DNA of 62,039 nucleotides from Draconibacterium orientale (GTDB taxonomy: Bacteria > Bacteroidota > Bacteroidia > Bacteroidales > JAADGE01), in NCBI GenBank assembly GCA_022729995.1, contig DZBS01000003.1, positions 1 to 62,039 on the forward strand. The letters run 5' to 3'. The notes under the pieces were generated by a model that was not told the origin of the DNA, ran no database searches, and saw only the letters and a list, made by a program, of their open reading frames with translations. Both the position numbers and the translations under genes were made by a program. Shown in pieces: positions 17,050-24,565 of the stretch. Each line of letters opens with the position of its first letter. Position 1 is the first letter of the stretch.

Positions 17050-18792
17050 TTAATTTCCGCTTTTATTTTTTTCTAATGATTTCTTCACTTTAACTTGCAT
17101 ATTATTCTCATAAACAGCAAGAAACACAAGTTTTCCTTTTTCGTCAAATCGTTTTATTTTTCCGTTTCGAGCACCAAATTTATATTGCGATATTTCAGCA
17201 ATTCTGCCTCTTTCATCATATATTTTAACAAGTCCGTTTCTTTTTCCCTGTTTATAATTTTCTTCTCTAAATTTTGAACCGTCTTTATTGTAAACCATCC
17301 ACTTTCCAATTTTTAATCCGTTTTGAAAAACGCCTGTAATGTTAACATTTCCTTCGGCAAAATAAGTTTCATATTTTCCGTGCAAAACACCGTTTAAATA
17401 ATTTTCTTCAATTTGAGTTTTCCCGGATTCAAAAAAATGCGATGATTTTCCATTTTTTAGATTGTTCACATAATTTGTTTCATATTCGGTAATTCCGTTG
17501 GGGAATTTTCCAATCCATTTTCCGTTCATAAGTCCGTTAACAAATTCGCCTGTAATTTGAATTTTTCCGTTTTCGTAATATGAATTCCAAATTCCGTTTT
17601 CTTTACCTTTATCGTAATTTCCTGTATAATAGACATTTTCATTTTCGTAGAAAGTTGTCCATTTTCCTTGTTTTAAATCATTTTCAAAAGAGCCCGATTT
17701 CCAAATTTTTCCGTTTGGATACCAATAATTCCAAACTCCGGACATTTTTCCGTAGTTGTATGAACCTTCATTTCCTTTTGGATTAATAACTTTATTATTT
17801 ACGGTATCAATTTGCCAATAAGTCCAAACACCGTGCATTGTGTCGTTTTTAAAATTTCCGAAAATATCATTTTTCCCGTCTTTTTTATACCAAAATGCCG
17901 ATCCGTCTTTTAAATCGTTTTTATAATTAAGGCTTGTAATTAAAACACCGTTTTCGGTAAATATTTCGTGCTTTCCAATTTTAAGGTCGTTGCTGTAATC
18001 GCCGGTTCTGTTAATTTGTCCGTTTTCAAACCAATAAGTCCAAGTTCCGTCTTTTTTTCCGTTAATAACTTTTCCTTTCATTTCAACTTGTTTATTCGGA
18101 TAATATGAAATATTTAACCCGTTATCGAAATTCACAATCTTCTGAATATCACCGTTTTTATAAAGAAATTTCCACTCACCGGCTTGTTCGCCTTTTATGT
18201 AATTTCCGTAAGAAAATTTTTGTCCGGTTTCAAAATAAGAAATCCAAAGGGAATCTTTAAATCCGTTTTTATATTTTCCTTCCGAAAGTAATTTGCCGTT
18301 TTCGTAATAATCTTTATAATATCCGTTTCCTTTATTAATAAGAGTTTCACCCGTTTCGGTAAAATATTTTAAAAGTTTAAGAGTATCGTTTGTGTAATTT
18401 TCAATAAATTTTGGTTTTCCGGAAACATAAAAAACATTCCAAATACTGTCTTTCATTCCGTTTTTATATTGACCGGATTTCATAATTTTTCCGTTATCGA
18501 ACCATTCTGTGTAATTTCCTACTTGCTTGTTATATCTGAAATAACCTTCATTTTGTTTTTTTCCGTTTAGATAATAAAAAGTAACTCTTCCTCGCACTTG
18601 ACCTTTAATATATTCGGTTTCGCGATACAAAACTCCTTCTTTAGTCCAAAATTTCCAAACACCTTGTTCGATTTCTCCGTCGAGAACTCCTTCCGATTTT
18701 TTATTTTTATTTTCCCAATAAAAGGTTTTAATTTCCTGAGAATAAGAATATTCTACACTTAAAAATGCCAATAATATAATTAATTTCTTCAT
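17050..18792 (-). CDS. Secreted MORN/YwqK-type repeat protein
   Basis: A 580-residue protein with a signal peptide (IILLAFLSVEYSYSQ). It is then built from about twenty ~23-25-residue units of the pattern GxWxxYxENGKxxxxGxYxNG, running to near residue 560, with a Lys-rich tail. Such repeats form extended beta-hairpin solenoids. Automatic pipelines often label them 'YwqK family antitoxin', but nothing here supports a toxin-antitoxin role. Its partner 2 bases downstream is an exported M16-like protein, so a joint envelope role is plausible but unproven. The gene is preceded by the A/T-rich region 18793-19053 shared with the divergent exosortase gene. Confidence 0.8.
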   Translation of the reverse strand: MKKLIILLAFLSVEYSYSQEIKTFYWENKNKKSEGVLDGEIEQGVWKFWTKEGVLYRETEYIKGQVRGRVTFYYLNGKKQNEGYFRYNKQVGNYTEWFDNGKIMKSGQYKNGMKDSIWNVFYVSGKPKFIENYTNDTLKLLKYFTETGETLINKGNGYYKDYYENGKLLSEGKYKNGFKDSLWISYFETGQKFSYGNYIKGEQAGEWKFLYKNGDIQKIVNFDNGLNISYYPNKQVEMKGKVINGKKDGTWTYWFENGQINRTGDYSNDLKIGKHEIFTENGVLITSLNYKNDLKDGSAFWYKKDGKNDIFGNFKNDTMHGVWTYWQIDTVNNKVINPKGNEGSYNYGKMSGVWNYWYPNGKIWKSGSFENDLKQGKWTTFYENENVYYTGNYDKGKENGIWNSYYENGKIQITGEFVNGLMNGKWIGKFPNGITEYETNYVNNLKNGKSSHFFESGKTQIEENYLNGVLHGKYETYFAEGNVNITGVFQNGLKIGKWMVYNKDGSKFREENYKQGKRNGLVKIYDERGRIAEISQYKFGARNGKIKRFDEKGKLVFLAVYENNMQVKVKKSLEKNKSGN

Positions 18793-18914
18793 TTTATGAT
18801 ATTTATTTTTTCAGTATAACGAATTATTATTGAATAAATTTGAGATAATTTTACTTACAAAGTAACAAAAATTTAAAAAAAATGAAACAAAAATAAATTT
18901 AACGAAAAATAAAT

Positions 18915-18922
18915 TATTTTTG
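18915..18922 (+). promoter_or_regulatory. Candidate -7 promoter box upstream of exosortase gene
   Basis: TATTTTTG matches TAnnTTTG. A start ~7 nt downstream would put the divergent hairpin copy at 18930 at the very 5' end of the transcript. No clear -33 box was found. Confidence 0.4.
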
Positions 18923-18929
18923 CAAATTC

Positions 18930-18995
18930 CAAGCCTACAAATCGTAAGATGTTTTGAACAATAAGCAATGATTATTTTTAGGTTTGACTTTTTTT
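18930..18995 (+). repeat. Divergent copy of the dispersed hairpin element (copy E)
   Basis: Arms CAAGCCTA (18930-18937) and TAGGTTTG (18979-18986) pair over 8 bp with one G-U. The loop holds AATGATTATT as in copies B and C, and GACTTTTTTTA follows where other copies have GACCTTTAAAA. The initial ATGAAA is missing and the distance to the next start codon is longer (67 nt against 35-38), so membership is likely but not certain. Confidence 0.5.
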
Positions 18996-19053
18996 ATAAT
19001 TTTAAACAAAATTCTAATACATTGTAAAAATATTAATTCCCTTTTATAAACAG

Positions 19054-19632
19054 ATGAATCAAATCTTAAAATCAATTATTACAGAAATTAAAAACCAAAA
19101 AGGACTAAGATTTCTTGTAAATATAGCTTTATTAGGAATATTGTTTACATTTTTTTATTATTTCCTTAGAGATTTTAAATTTGTGAACGACATTTATTTG
19201 TGGGGAATCGAACAATTTTCATATTTTCTTCTAACATGTTCAAAATATTTGGTTCAGACATTTGGTTATGAAGCTGTTACTTACGGAAAAACTATAAGAA
19301 TTATCGACGGATTTACAGCTCGCGGAGTTTTTCTCGATCGCGGATGTATGGGGAGAAATGTTTTATTGGCTTATGCCGGACTAATTATTGCTGCTCCCGG
19401 AAATTTTAAAAACAAACTTTGGTTTATTCCAATGGGATTGGCAATTATTACGTTTGTAAATATCATAAGAATAAGCGGTTTGGCTATTACAGCTCATTGT
19501 TGTACTGAATATTTAGATATAAATCATCATTTTGTTTTTAAAATTGCGGCTTGGATTGTAATATTTTTTTTGTGGGTAATTTGGTTTAAAAAATATATGA
19601 ATCCGAAGAAAAAATCTAATATTCAAAAATAA
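19054..19632 (+). CDS. Exosortase/archaeosortase-family membrane protein
   Basis: A 192-residue multi-pass membrane protein with the family's conserved residues: Cys98 in DRGCMGRN, Arg139 in NIIRISG and His158/159 in NHHFVFK. These match the proposed Cys-Arg-His catalytic set of exosortases. It is a short form like the XrtF-type proteins of Bacteroidota. Exosortases are thought to cleave and anchor C-terminal sorting tails at the inner membrane. No protein in this window shows a recognisable sorting tail, and no exosortase-associated gene is adjacent. The last 17 bases overlap the convergent DUF2797 gene. The subfamily name is uncertain. Confidence 0.8.
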   Translation: MNQILKSIITEIKNQKGLRFLVNIALLGILFTFFYYFLRDFKFVNDIYLWGIEQFSYFLLTCSKYLVQTFGYEAVTYGKTIRIIDGFTARGVFLDRGCMGRNVLLAYAGLIIAAPGNFKNKLWFIPMGLAIITFVNIIRISGLAITAHCCTEYLDINHHFVFKIAAWIVIFFLWVIWFKKYMNPKKKSNIQK

Positions 19633-20413
19633 ATTTATATCCGCTGTATTTTCTAATATTTAAAACATTTCCGTTACTAAAAATAAGATATTGACCTTTT
19701 ATTCCCATTAAATTTCCGGTTATACTTTTTTCCTTGTCCAAATTAAAAGAAATAATTTGTGTGGGATATTTTAAAATCGGATATTTTATTTCAACTATTT
19801 CGCTTTCAGGAATTAAATATTGACTTAAATCCGGCCTCAACAATTCGGAAGCATTATTTTTTTCGGTTTTTAAATTGATATCTAAAACGTTTTCGGTTTT
19901 AAGCATTTTTTGAAAAGCTGTTTTATCCGAAAAATATTGTTTTAAATCTACTTCAATTAATCCGGCTAAATTTCTGTTTGGAGTTTTTGCAATTTTTATT
20001 GCTTTTACGGCACCTTGGTCAATCCAACGAGTTGGAATTTGCGATGCTCGTGTAACTCCGACTTTTAAACCGGAAGTTAAGGATAAATATACGAAATGAT
20101 CTTGCAAACAATTATTTTGTGCCCATTCCATATCGCGAGAAATACCTAAATGTGCTTCACAAAGTTCGGGATTTAAAATACACGGAGCAGTTTCAGGCGA
20201 AATTTGAAAACAATTATAACAAAAGCCTTGAAAAAATGATGTTTTAGTAACTTTTCCGCATTTCACACAATTAATTTCACCGGTCCAACTTATTTTTATT
20301 TCATTTCCCAATAATGAATTCATTTCAATTTTGTTCTCTCCTATCGGCAAAAAATATTCCACAGAGTTGGAAAGAACACTCTTCATTTTTGTAATATTTC
20401 CTAAATATTTCAT
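19616..20413 (-). CDS. DUF2797 protein
   Basis: A 265-residue protein matching DUF2797 proteins: a Cys cluster (CVKCGK, CYNCF) that may bind zinc, then CEAHLGISRDMEWAQ and SGLKVGVTRASQIPTRWIDQG. The LKVGVTR...RW(I)DQGA stretch resembles GIY-YIG-like folds, and the biochemical role is unknown. The start MKYLGNITKM directly follows a copy of the hairpin repeat (20414-20505), whose ACAG tail abuts the ATG. Its 3' end overlaps the convergent exosortase gene. Confidence 0.75.
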   Translation of the reverse strand: MKYLGNITKMKSVLSNSVEYFLPIGENKIEMNSLLGNEIKISWTGEINCVKCGKVTKTSFFQGFCYNCFQISPETAPCILNPELCEAHLGISRDMEWAQNNCLQDHFVYLSLTSGLKVGVTRASQIPTRWIDQGAVKAIKIAKTPNRNLAGLIEVDLKQYFSDKTAFQKMLKTENVLDINLKTEKNNASELLRPDLSQYLIPESEIVEIKYPILKYPTQIISFNLDKEKSITGNLMGIKGQYLIFSNGNVLNIRKYSGYKFIFEY

Positions 20414-20505
20414 CTGTATATTTTAAATTGTTTTTTAAAGGTCAGATAGGAATATCCGGAAAAATCAATCTTTTGTATATCGAGAAACTCATACGGATAT
20501 TTCAT
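20414..20505 (-). repeat. Dispersed hairpin element, copy R (92 bp, minus strand)
   Basis: Read on the minus strand it starts ATGAAATATCCG (20505) and ends ATACAG before the ATG of the DUF2797 gene. Arms AATATCCG/CGGATATT (plus-strand 20451-20458 and 20494-20501) are perfect over 8 bp. Against copy A both arms changed together (C-G to T-A at the third pair). The CCTATCTGACCTTTAAAAAA box is fully conserved. Confidence 0.85.
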
Positions 20506-20616
20506 GCGTTATATATTTCTTCAAAAATAATTAAAAATATTTGATAAAAAAACAAGCTGTGAATCAAGATGTTAAAAAATATATTACATAGGACATTAAA
20601 ATATTTACTACTTTGT

Positions 20617-20649
20617 ATTGCATAATACCATATTTTATATATATCTTTG
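20617..20649 (+). promoter_or_regulatory. Promoter of the first PspC gene
   Basis: ATTG at 20617-20620, 21 bp, then TATCTTTG at 20642-20649, a good Bacteroidota -33/-7 pair. The start codon is 24 nt downstream. Confidence 0.55.
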
Positions 20650-20672
20650 TAAAAACAAATCAAAAATAAATT

Positions 20673-21173
20673 ATGGAAAAAATTAATTCAATTAGGATTA
20701 ACGGTAAAAATTTCAGACTTACCGATTCTGCATATTCACTATTAAAAGAATACGACAGATTTATAAGAAAAAATGTATCGGATTCTCATGTAATTGTTGA
20801 AATTGAAGTTCAAATGTCGGTAATTCTTGAAACCGGAAACCCCAATAATATTAACATTATTCAAATTCGAGATATAGAAGAAGCTATAAATTTGATTGGT
20901 GTAAACGAAAAAATCAATTTTAAAAGAAACTCGAGCAGACCATTTGAGCAAAAAAGAACAAAAGTGAAACGAGAAAAAACAGATGAGTTATTCAGAGATA
21001 AATCCGACAGTGTTTTGGGAGGAGTTTGCTCGGGAATTGCAAACTATTTGGGAATTGACTCTGTAATTGTTAGAGTTGCATTTATAGGATTAACTCTGAT
21101 GACGGGATTTTTCTTTTTGATATATATAATTCTGTGGATTTTTCTGCCCGACCAATCAAGAATACTAAAATAA
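20673..21173 (+). CDS. Short PspC-domain membrane protein
   Basis: A 166-residue protein. The N-terminal ~85 residues parallel the start of the longer PspC protein at 21750 (an IRINGKNFRLTDSAYSLL segment against IHISGYVFTIDEDAYDKL). A PspC domain follows (SVLGGVCSGIANYLGIDSVI) ending in a membrane helix. PspC domains act in envelope-stress responses. It looks like a truncated or ancestral paralogue of the 535-residue protein, and its N-terminal part has diverged much more. A hairpin repeat copy begins 10 bases after its stop codon. Confidence 0.85.
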   Translation: MEKINSIRINGKNFRLTDSAYSLLKEYDRFIRKNVSDSHVIVEIEVQMSVILETGNPNNINIIQIRDIEEAINLIGVNEKINFKRNSSRPFEQKRTKVKREKTDELFRDKSDSVLGGVCSGIANYLGIDSVIVRVAFIGLTLMTGFFFLIYIILWIFLPDQSRILK

Positions 21174-21183
21174 AATTAAACAG

Positions 21184-21274
21184 ATGAAACATCTATGTAT
21201 ATCTCTCGACTCACAACCGAATGATTATTTGAGATGTTCCTATCTGACCTTTAAAAACAATTAAAAAATAACAG
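21184..21274 (+). repeat. Dispersed hairpin element, copy B (91 bp)
   Basis: It starts ATGAAACATCT and ends AATAACAG before ATGAAA at 21275. Arms AACATCT (21188-21194) and AGATGTT (21232-21238) pair perfectly; both arms differ from copy A at the closing pair (C-G to T-A). The box CCTATCTGACCTTTAAAAACAA follows. ACAG also precedes the unit, as if a further unit once lay upstream. The ATG at 21275 opens only a 21-residue lysine-rich frame before the PadR gene. Confidence 0.85.
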
Positions 21275-21359
21275 ATGAAAAAAAATATCAATATAAAAAG
21301 AATAAAAAAATGTAAAAAAAACGAAAAAAAATCAATATAAAAATTTAAAATTTAATAAT

Positions 21360-21722
21360 ATGGACATTGAAAATGCAACAGCACAAATGAGAAAGGGAGT
21401 ATTGGAATTTAGCATTCTGTCTATTCTCTCCAGAAATGATGCCTACGCTTCCGATATAATAAATGAACTGAAAAGTGTGAACTTAATTGTGGTTGAAGGA
21501 ACATTATATCCGCTTCTTACACGACAAAAAAATTACGGTTTGTTGAGCTACAGATGGGAAGAATCGGTAAAAGGACCGCCAAGAAAATATTATAAAATAA
21601 CCGAAGACGGAAGTCAGTTTTTGGCAAAACTCGATGAATCGTGGGAACAACTTACAAAATCCGTAAATAAGATAAGAGTTACAAGCAAAAACGCTCAGAA
21701 AAACGAAACATCGGATTTATAA
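21360..21722 (+). CDS. PadR-family transcriptional regulator
   Basis: A 120-residue winged-helix protein with the PadR signature: MRKGVLEFSILSILSR, GTLYPLLTRQKNYGLLSYRW and GPPRKYYKITEDG. It lies 27 bases upstream of the large PspC gene, a pairing common in Bacteroidota, where the regulator probably controls the membrane protein operon autogenously (inference). It is preceded by ~85 bases of A-rich sequence with an imperfect direct repeat (AAAAATATCAATATAAAAA and a near copy), after hairpin copy B. Confidence 0.9.
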   Translation: MDIENATAQMRKGVLEFSILSILSRNDAYASDIINELKSVNLIVVEGTLYPLLTRQKNYGLLSYRWEESVKGPPRKYYKITEDGSQFLAKLDESWEQLTKSVNKIRVTSKNAQKNETSDL

Positions 21723-21749
21723 ATTTTAAAAAATTAATTCTATAAAAAA

Positions 21750-23357
21750 ATGAAGAAAGCAATAAAAATACATATAAGCGGATATGTTTTCACAATTGAT
21801 GAAGACGCTTATGATAAGCTTAATGATTGGACACAGAAAATTTCCGAACAATTTAAAGACGAAGAAGGCGGAGCAGAAATAGTTTCGGACATTGAAGCCA
21901 GAGTTGCCGAGCTTTTTAGCGAGAAAATGAAAGATGAAGAAACGGTTATTACCATTGAAGAAGTTAACGAAATAATTTCTATTATGGGAATGGCCGAAGA
22001 TTTTTCGGAAGAAACAACAAACGGAAATTCTTATGAAACAGAAAGAATAAAATTCAAAAAAAGATTATATCGCGACGACGACAATGCTTTTATAGGCGGT
22101 GTTTGCGGCGGTTTAGGAAATTATTTTAATGTCGACGCAGTTTACATTAGACTTGCATTTGTATTGTTAGTTTTATTCGGCGGTTTTGGTCCTTTAATTT
22201 ATTTGATTTTATGGATTATTACTCCAAAAGCAAAAACAGCAGCTCAAAAATTAGAAATGAAAGGAGAAAGAGTAAATGTATCGAATATTGAAAAAACAAT
22301 TAAAGAAGAATTTGAAAGTGTTAGAAAAAACATTATACGCCAAACAAAATCAGATAGTTACAAAAATGTTTCAAGCGGAATCGAGAAACTTATTTTGTTG
22401 ATATTCAAAATTATAAAAGTTGTATTTAAAGTAATACTTTATTTTATCGCAGGAATGTTTATATTTTTTGGAGCAATGTTTTTAATTATTCTTTTAGGAT
22501 TATTATTTTTTGGAACAATTCCTCATTTTGCATCAACATCAGGCGATATTTTTATTTTTGGAACAATATTAGAAGCAATTCCAATATCAATCTCAGGTTT
22601 TTGGGCTCAATTAGGATTAATAATAGTAATTGGAATTCCTTTGATAACATTAATTTATGCAGGAATAAAAATTATTTTCAATTTCAAAACAAACAATAAA
22701 ATAATTGGTATTACCGCAACAACTCTTTGGTTTATAGGTCTTTTCCTTTCACTGTCTATTGGTTTAAATATTGCCGGAAATTATAAAAACGATAATCAAG
22801 AAATAAAATCTTTCAATATTGATAAAACAAATTCCGATACATTATATTTAGAATCGAAAATTATTTCGGAAGAATATGATGAAGACTCTCAAATGGATTT
22901 GGACAACTATTTAATTACAAAAGAAAAAGGCAAACTTAAAATTACAGGTCATCCCGATTTTAGAATCGAGCAAAGTTATGATAAATCAACTTCCTTAAAA
23001 TTAAAATATAAATCAAAAGGAAAAAGCAGAAGAAATGCATTAAATAATATCACACAAATAGAATATAATTGGTCTCAAAAAGATTCACTTATAACTTTTG
23101 ACGATATTTTTAAAATTAAAGGCGAACAAAAAATTTACGGACAAGAAGTTGAAATGATTCTTTATTTGCCTGTAGGAAAATCGGTTTATCTTTCACCAAG
23201 TATGGAAGAAATTATTTTCGACATTCAAAATGTTCAAAATATGTGGGATAACAATATGACAGATAAAATATGGACAATGACAAAAGACGGTTTGAGTTTA
23301 TATCCAAACGAAAAACCCGAAAAAGATACTGAAAGCTACGATATTGATTTAGATTAA
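21750..23357 (+). CDS. PspC-domain multi-pass membrane protein
   Basis: A 535-residue protein. An N-terminal cytoplasmic region (~1-100; IHISGYVFTIDEDAY) is followed by a PspC domain (AFIGGVCGGLGNYFNVDAVYIRLAF, ~110-165). Several strongly hydrophobic segments lie in ~225-360, and a polar C-terminal domain of ~170 residues probably faces the periplasm. It is likely an envelope-stress sensor or effector, cotranscribed with the PadR regulator. It shares its N-terminal layout with the short protein at 20673. A strong hairpin terminator follows. Confidence 0.88.
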   Translation: MKKAIKIHISGYVFTIDEDAYDKLNDWTQKISEQFKDEEGGAEIVSDIEARVAELFSEKMKDEETVITIEEVNEIISIMGMAEDFSEETTNGNSYETERIKFKKRLYRDDDNAFIGGVCGGLGNYFNVDAVYIRLAFVLLVLFGGFGPLIYLILWIITPKAKTAAQKLEMKGERVNVSNIEKTIKEEFESVRKNIIRQTKSDSYKNVSSGIEKLILLIFKIIKVVFKVILYFIAGMFIFFGAMFLIILLGLLFFGTIPHFASTSGDIFIFGTILEAIPISISGFWAQLGLIIVIGIPLITLIYAGIKIIFNFKTNNKIIGITATTLWFIGLFLSLSIGLNIAGNYKNDNQEIKSFNIDKTNSDTLYLESKIISEEYDEDSQMDLDNYLITKEKGKLKITGHPDFRIEQSYDKSTSLKLKYKSKGKSRRNALNNITQIEYNWSQKDSLITFDDIFKIKGEQKIYGQEVEMILYLPVGKSVYLSPSMEEIIFDIQNVQNMWDNNMTDKIWTMTKDGLSLYPNEKPEKDTESYDIDLD

Positions 23358-23384
23358 AAGTAAAATTAAATCGAAAGTAAATTG

Positions 23385-23417
23385 AAAGAGAAATCCCGAA
23401 TTGCAGGATTTCTCTTT
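23385..23417. terminator. Bidirectional terminator hairpin
   Basis: A perfect 12-bp stem (AAAGAGAAATCC / GGATTTCTCTTT) with a 9-nt loop lies between the convergent PspC and ilvE genes, with A-rich and T-rich flanks suitable for both strands. Confidence 0.75.
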
Positions 23418-23444
23418 TCAATTTGTTAAAAAATTGAATATCTT

Positions 23445-24455
23445 TTATTCAACAATATCAATCCAACCAAACTTATCAGCTTCATCGCCATATTGTATAG
23501 CCATTAATCTTTCATAAAGTTTTGTTGAAATTTTTCCGGGTGCTTGAAACAAATAATCTTTTTTATTATCAATATCCGAAATTTTCCCAATCGGGCTAAT
23601 AACAGCAGCAGTTCCGCAAGCTCCGACTTCTTCAAAAGTTGAGAGTTCGGAAAACTCAATTTTTCTTTCTTCAACTTTTAGTCCCATATCGGCACTAATA
23701 ACCATAAGGCTTTTATTTGTTATTGAAGGTAAAATTGATTCGGATTTTGGTGTGCAATAAGTATTATTTTTAATAGCAAAAAAGTTTGCCGGACCGCATT
23801 CGTCGATATATTTTTTTTCTTTTGCGTCAAGAAATAAAACATTTGCATATCCTTCATCATGAGCTTTTTTCATTACCGATAAACTCGCGGCGTAATTTCC
23901 GCCAACTTTATATTTTCCGGTTCCTAAAGGTGCAGCTCTGTCATATTCTCTTGTAACAAGCATTGAAACCGGACTGAAACCTTCTTTAAAATAAGGACCT
24001 ACAGGAGTTACGAAAAACACCAATAAAAATTCGTCGGCAGCTTTTACCCCTACACTTTTTCCGGTACCAATTAATAAAGGTCTTATATATAAGGAAGCTC
24101 CGGTTCCATAAGGCGGAACAAATCTTTTATTTAATCTGATTACTTCAAAAGTCATTTTTTTAAAAAGCTCAATTGGCGGTTCTGCCATTAAAATTCCTCT
24201 TGCCGAGCCTTGCATTCTTTTAGCATTTTCTTCTGCTCTAAAAACTCTAATTTTTCCGTCTTTTCCCATGAAAGCTTTTAATCCTTCAAACGATTCTTGT
24301 CCGTAATGAAGAGCTGTTGCTGCCATGTGAATAGGAATTTCTTCTGATGTTGATACTTCAATTTCACCCCATTTACCATCGCGATAATAACATCTTAGAT
24401 TGAAATCTGTTTTTAAATATCCGAAAGGTAAATTACTCCAATTTATATTTTCCAT
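23445..24455 (-). CDS. ilvE: Branched-chain amino acid aminotransferase
   Basis: A 336-residue class IV PLP aminotransferase of the long BCAT type. It has HYGQESFEGLKAF, RFVPPYGTGASLYIRP, the PLP-lysine region (GTGKYKVGGNYAASL) and GPANFFAIK. It makes Leu, Ile and Val from their 2-keto acids with glutamate. The length and spacing are as in Bacteroidota IlvE. It stands alone between two terminator hairpins, so it is monocistronic. Confidence 0.93.
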   Translation of the reverse strand: MENINWSNLPFGYLKTDFNLRCYYRDGKWGEIEVSTSEEIPIHMAATALHYGQESFEGLKAFMGKDGKIRVFRAEENAKRMQGSARGILMAEPPIELFKKMTFEVIRLNKRFVPPYGTGASLYIRPLLIGTGKSVGVKAADEFLLVFFVTPVGPYFKEGFSPVSMLVTREYDRAAPLGTGKYKVGGNYAASLSVMKKAHDEGYANVLFLDAKEKKYIDECGPANFFAIKNNTYCTPKSESILPSITNKSLMVISADMGLKVEERKIEFSELSTFEEVGACGTAAVISPIGKISDIDNKKDYLFQAPGKISTKLYERLMAIQYGDEADKFGWIDIVE

Positions 24456-24524
24456 GATACAATTAGTTTTTATAAAGTTATTTTTAAATTATTAATAAAA
24501 TTGATTCATATTTAATAAAACAAA

Positions 24525-24556
24525 AAAGGAGTTTTGTTTTCACGCAAAACTCCTTT
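24525..24556 (-). terminator. Terminator of the cyclase-HD gene
   Basis: A perfect 12-bp stem (AAAGGAGTTTTG / CAAAACTCCTTT, 8-nt loop) followed on the minus strand by TTTTTTG. It lies 9 bases after the cyclase stop codon. Confidence 0.8.
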
Positions 24557-24565
24557 AACTTTTTG

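Noticed and set aside
17050..18792. Toxin-antitoxin antitoxin (YwqK label)
   Set aside because: The repeats are generic MORN/YwqK units in an exported protein; no toxin is adjacent.
21275..21340. 21-codon Lys-rich frame after hairpin copy B
   Set aside because: Composition is just the A-rich leader; there is no conservation evidence and it ends before the PadR gene without coupling.
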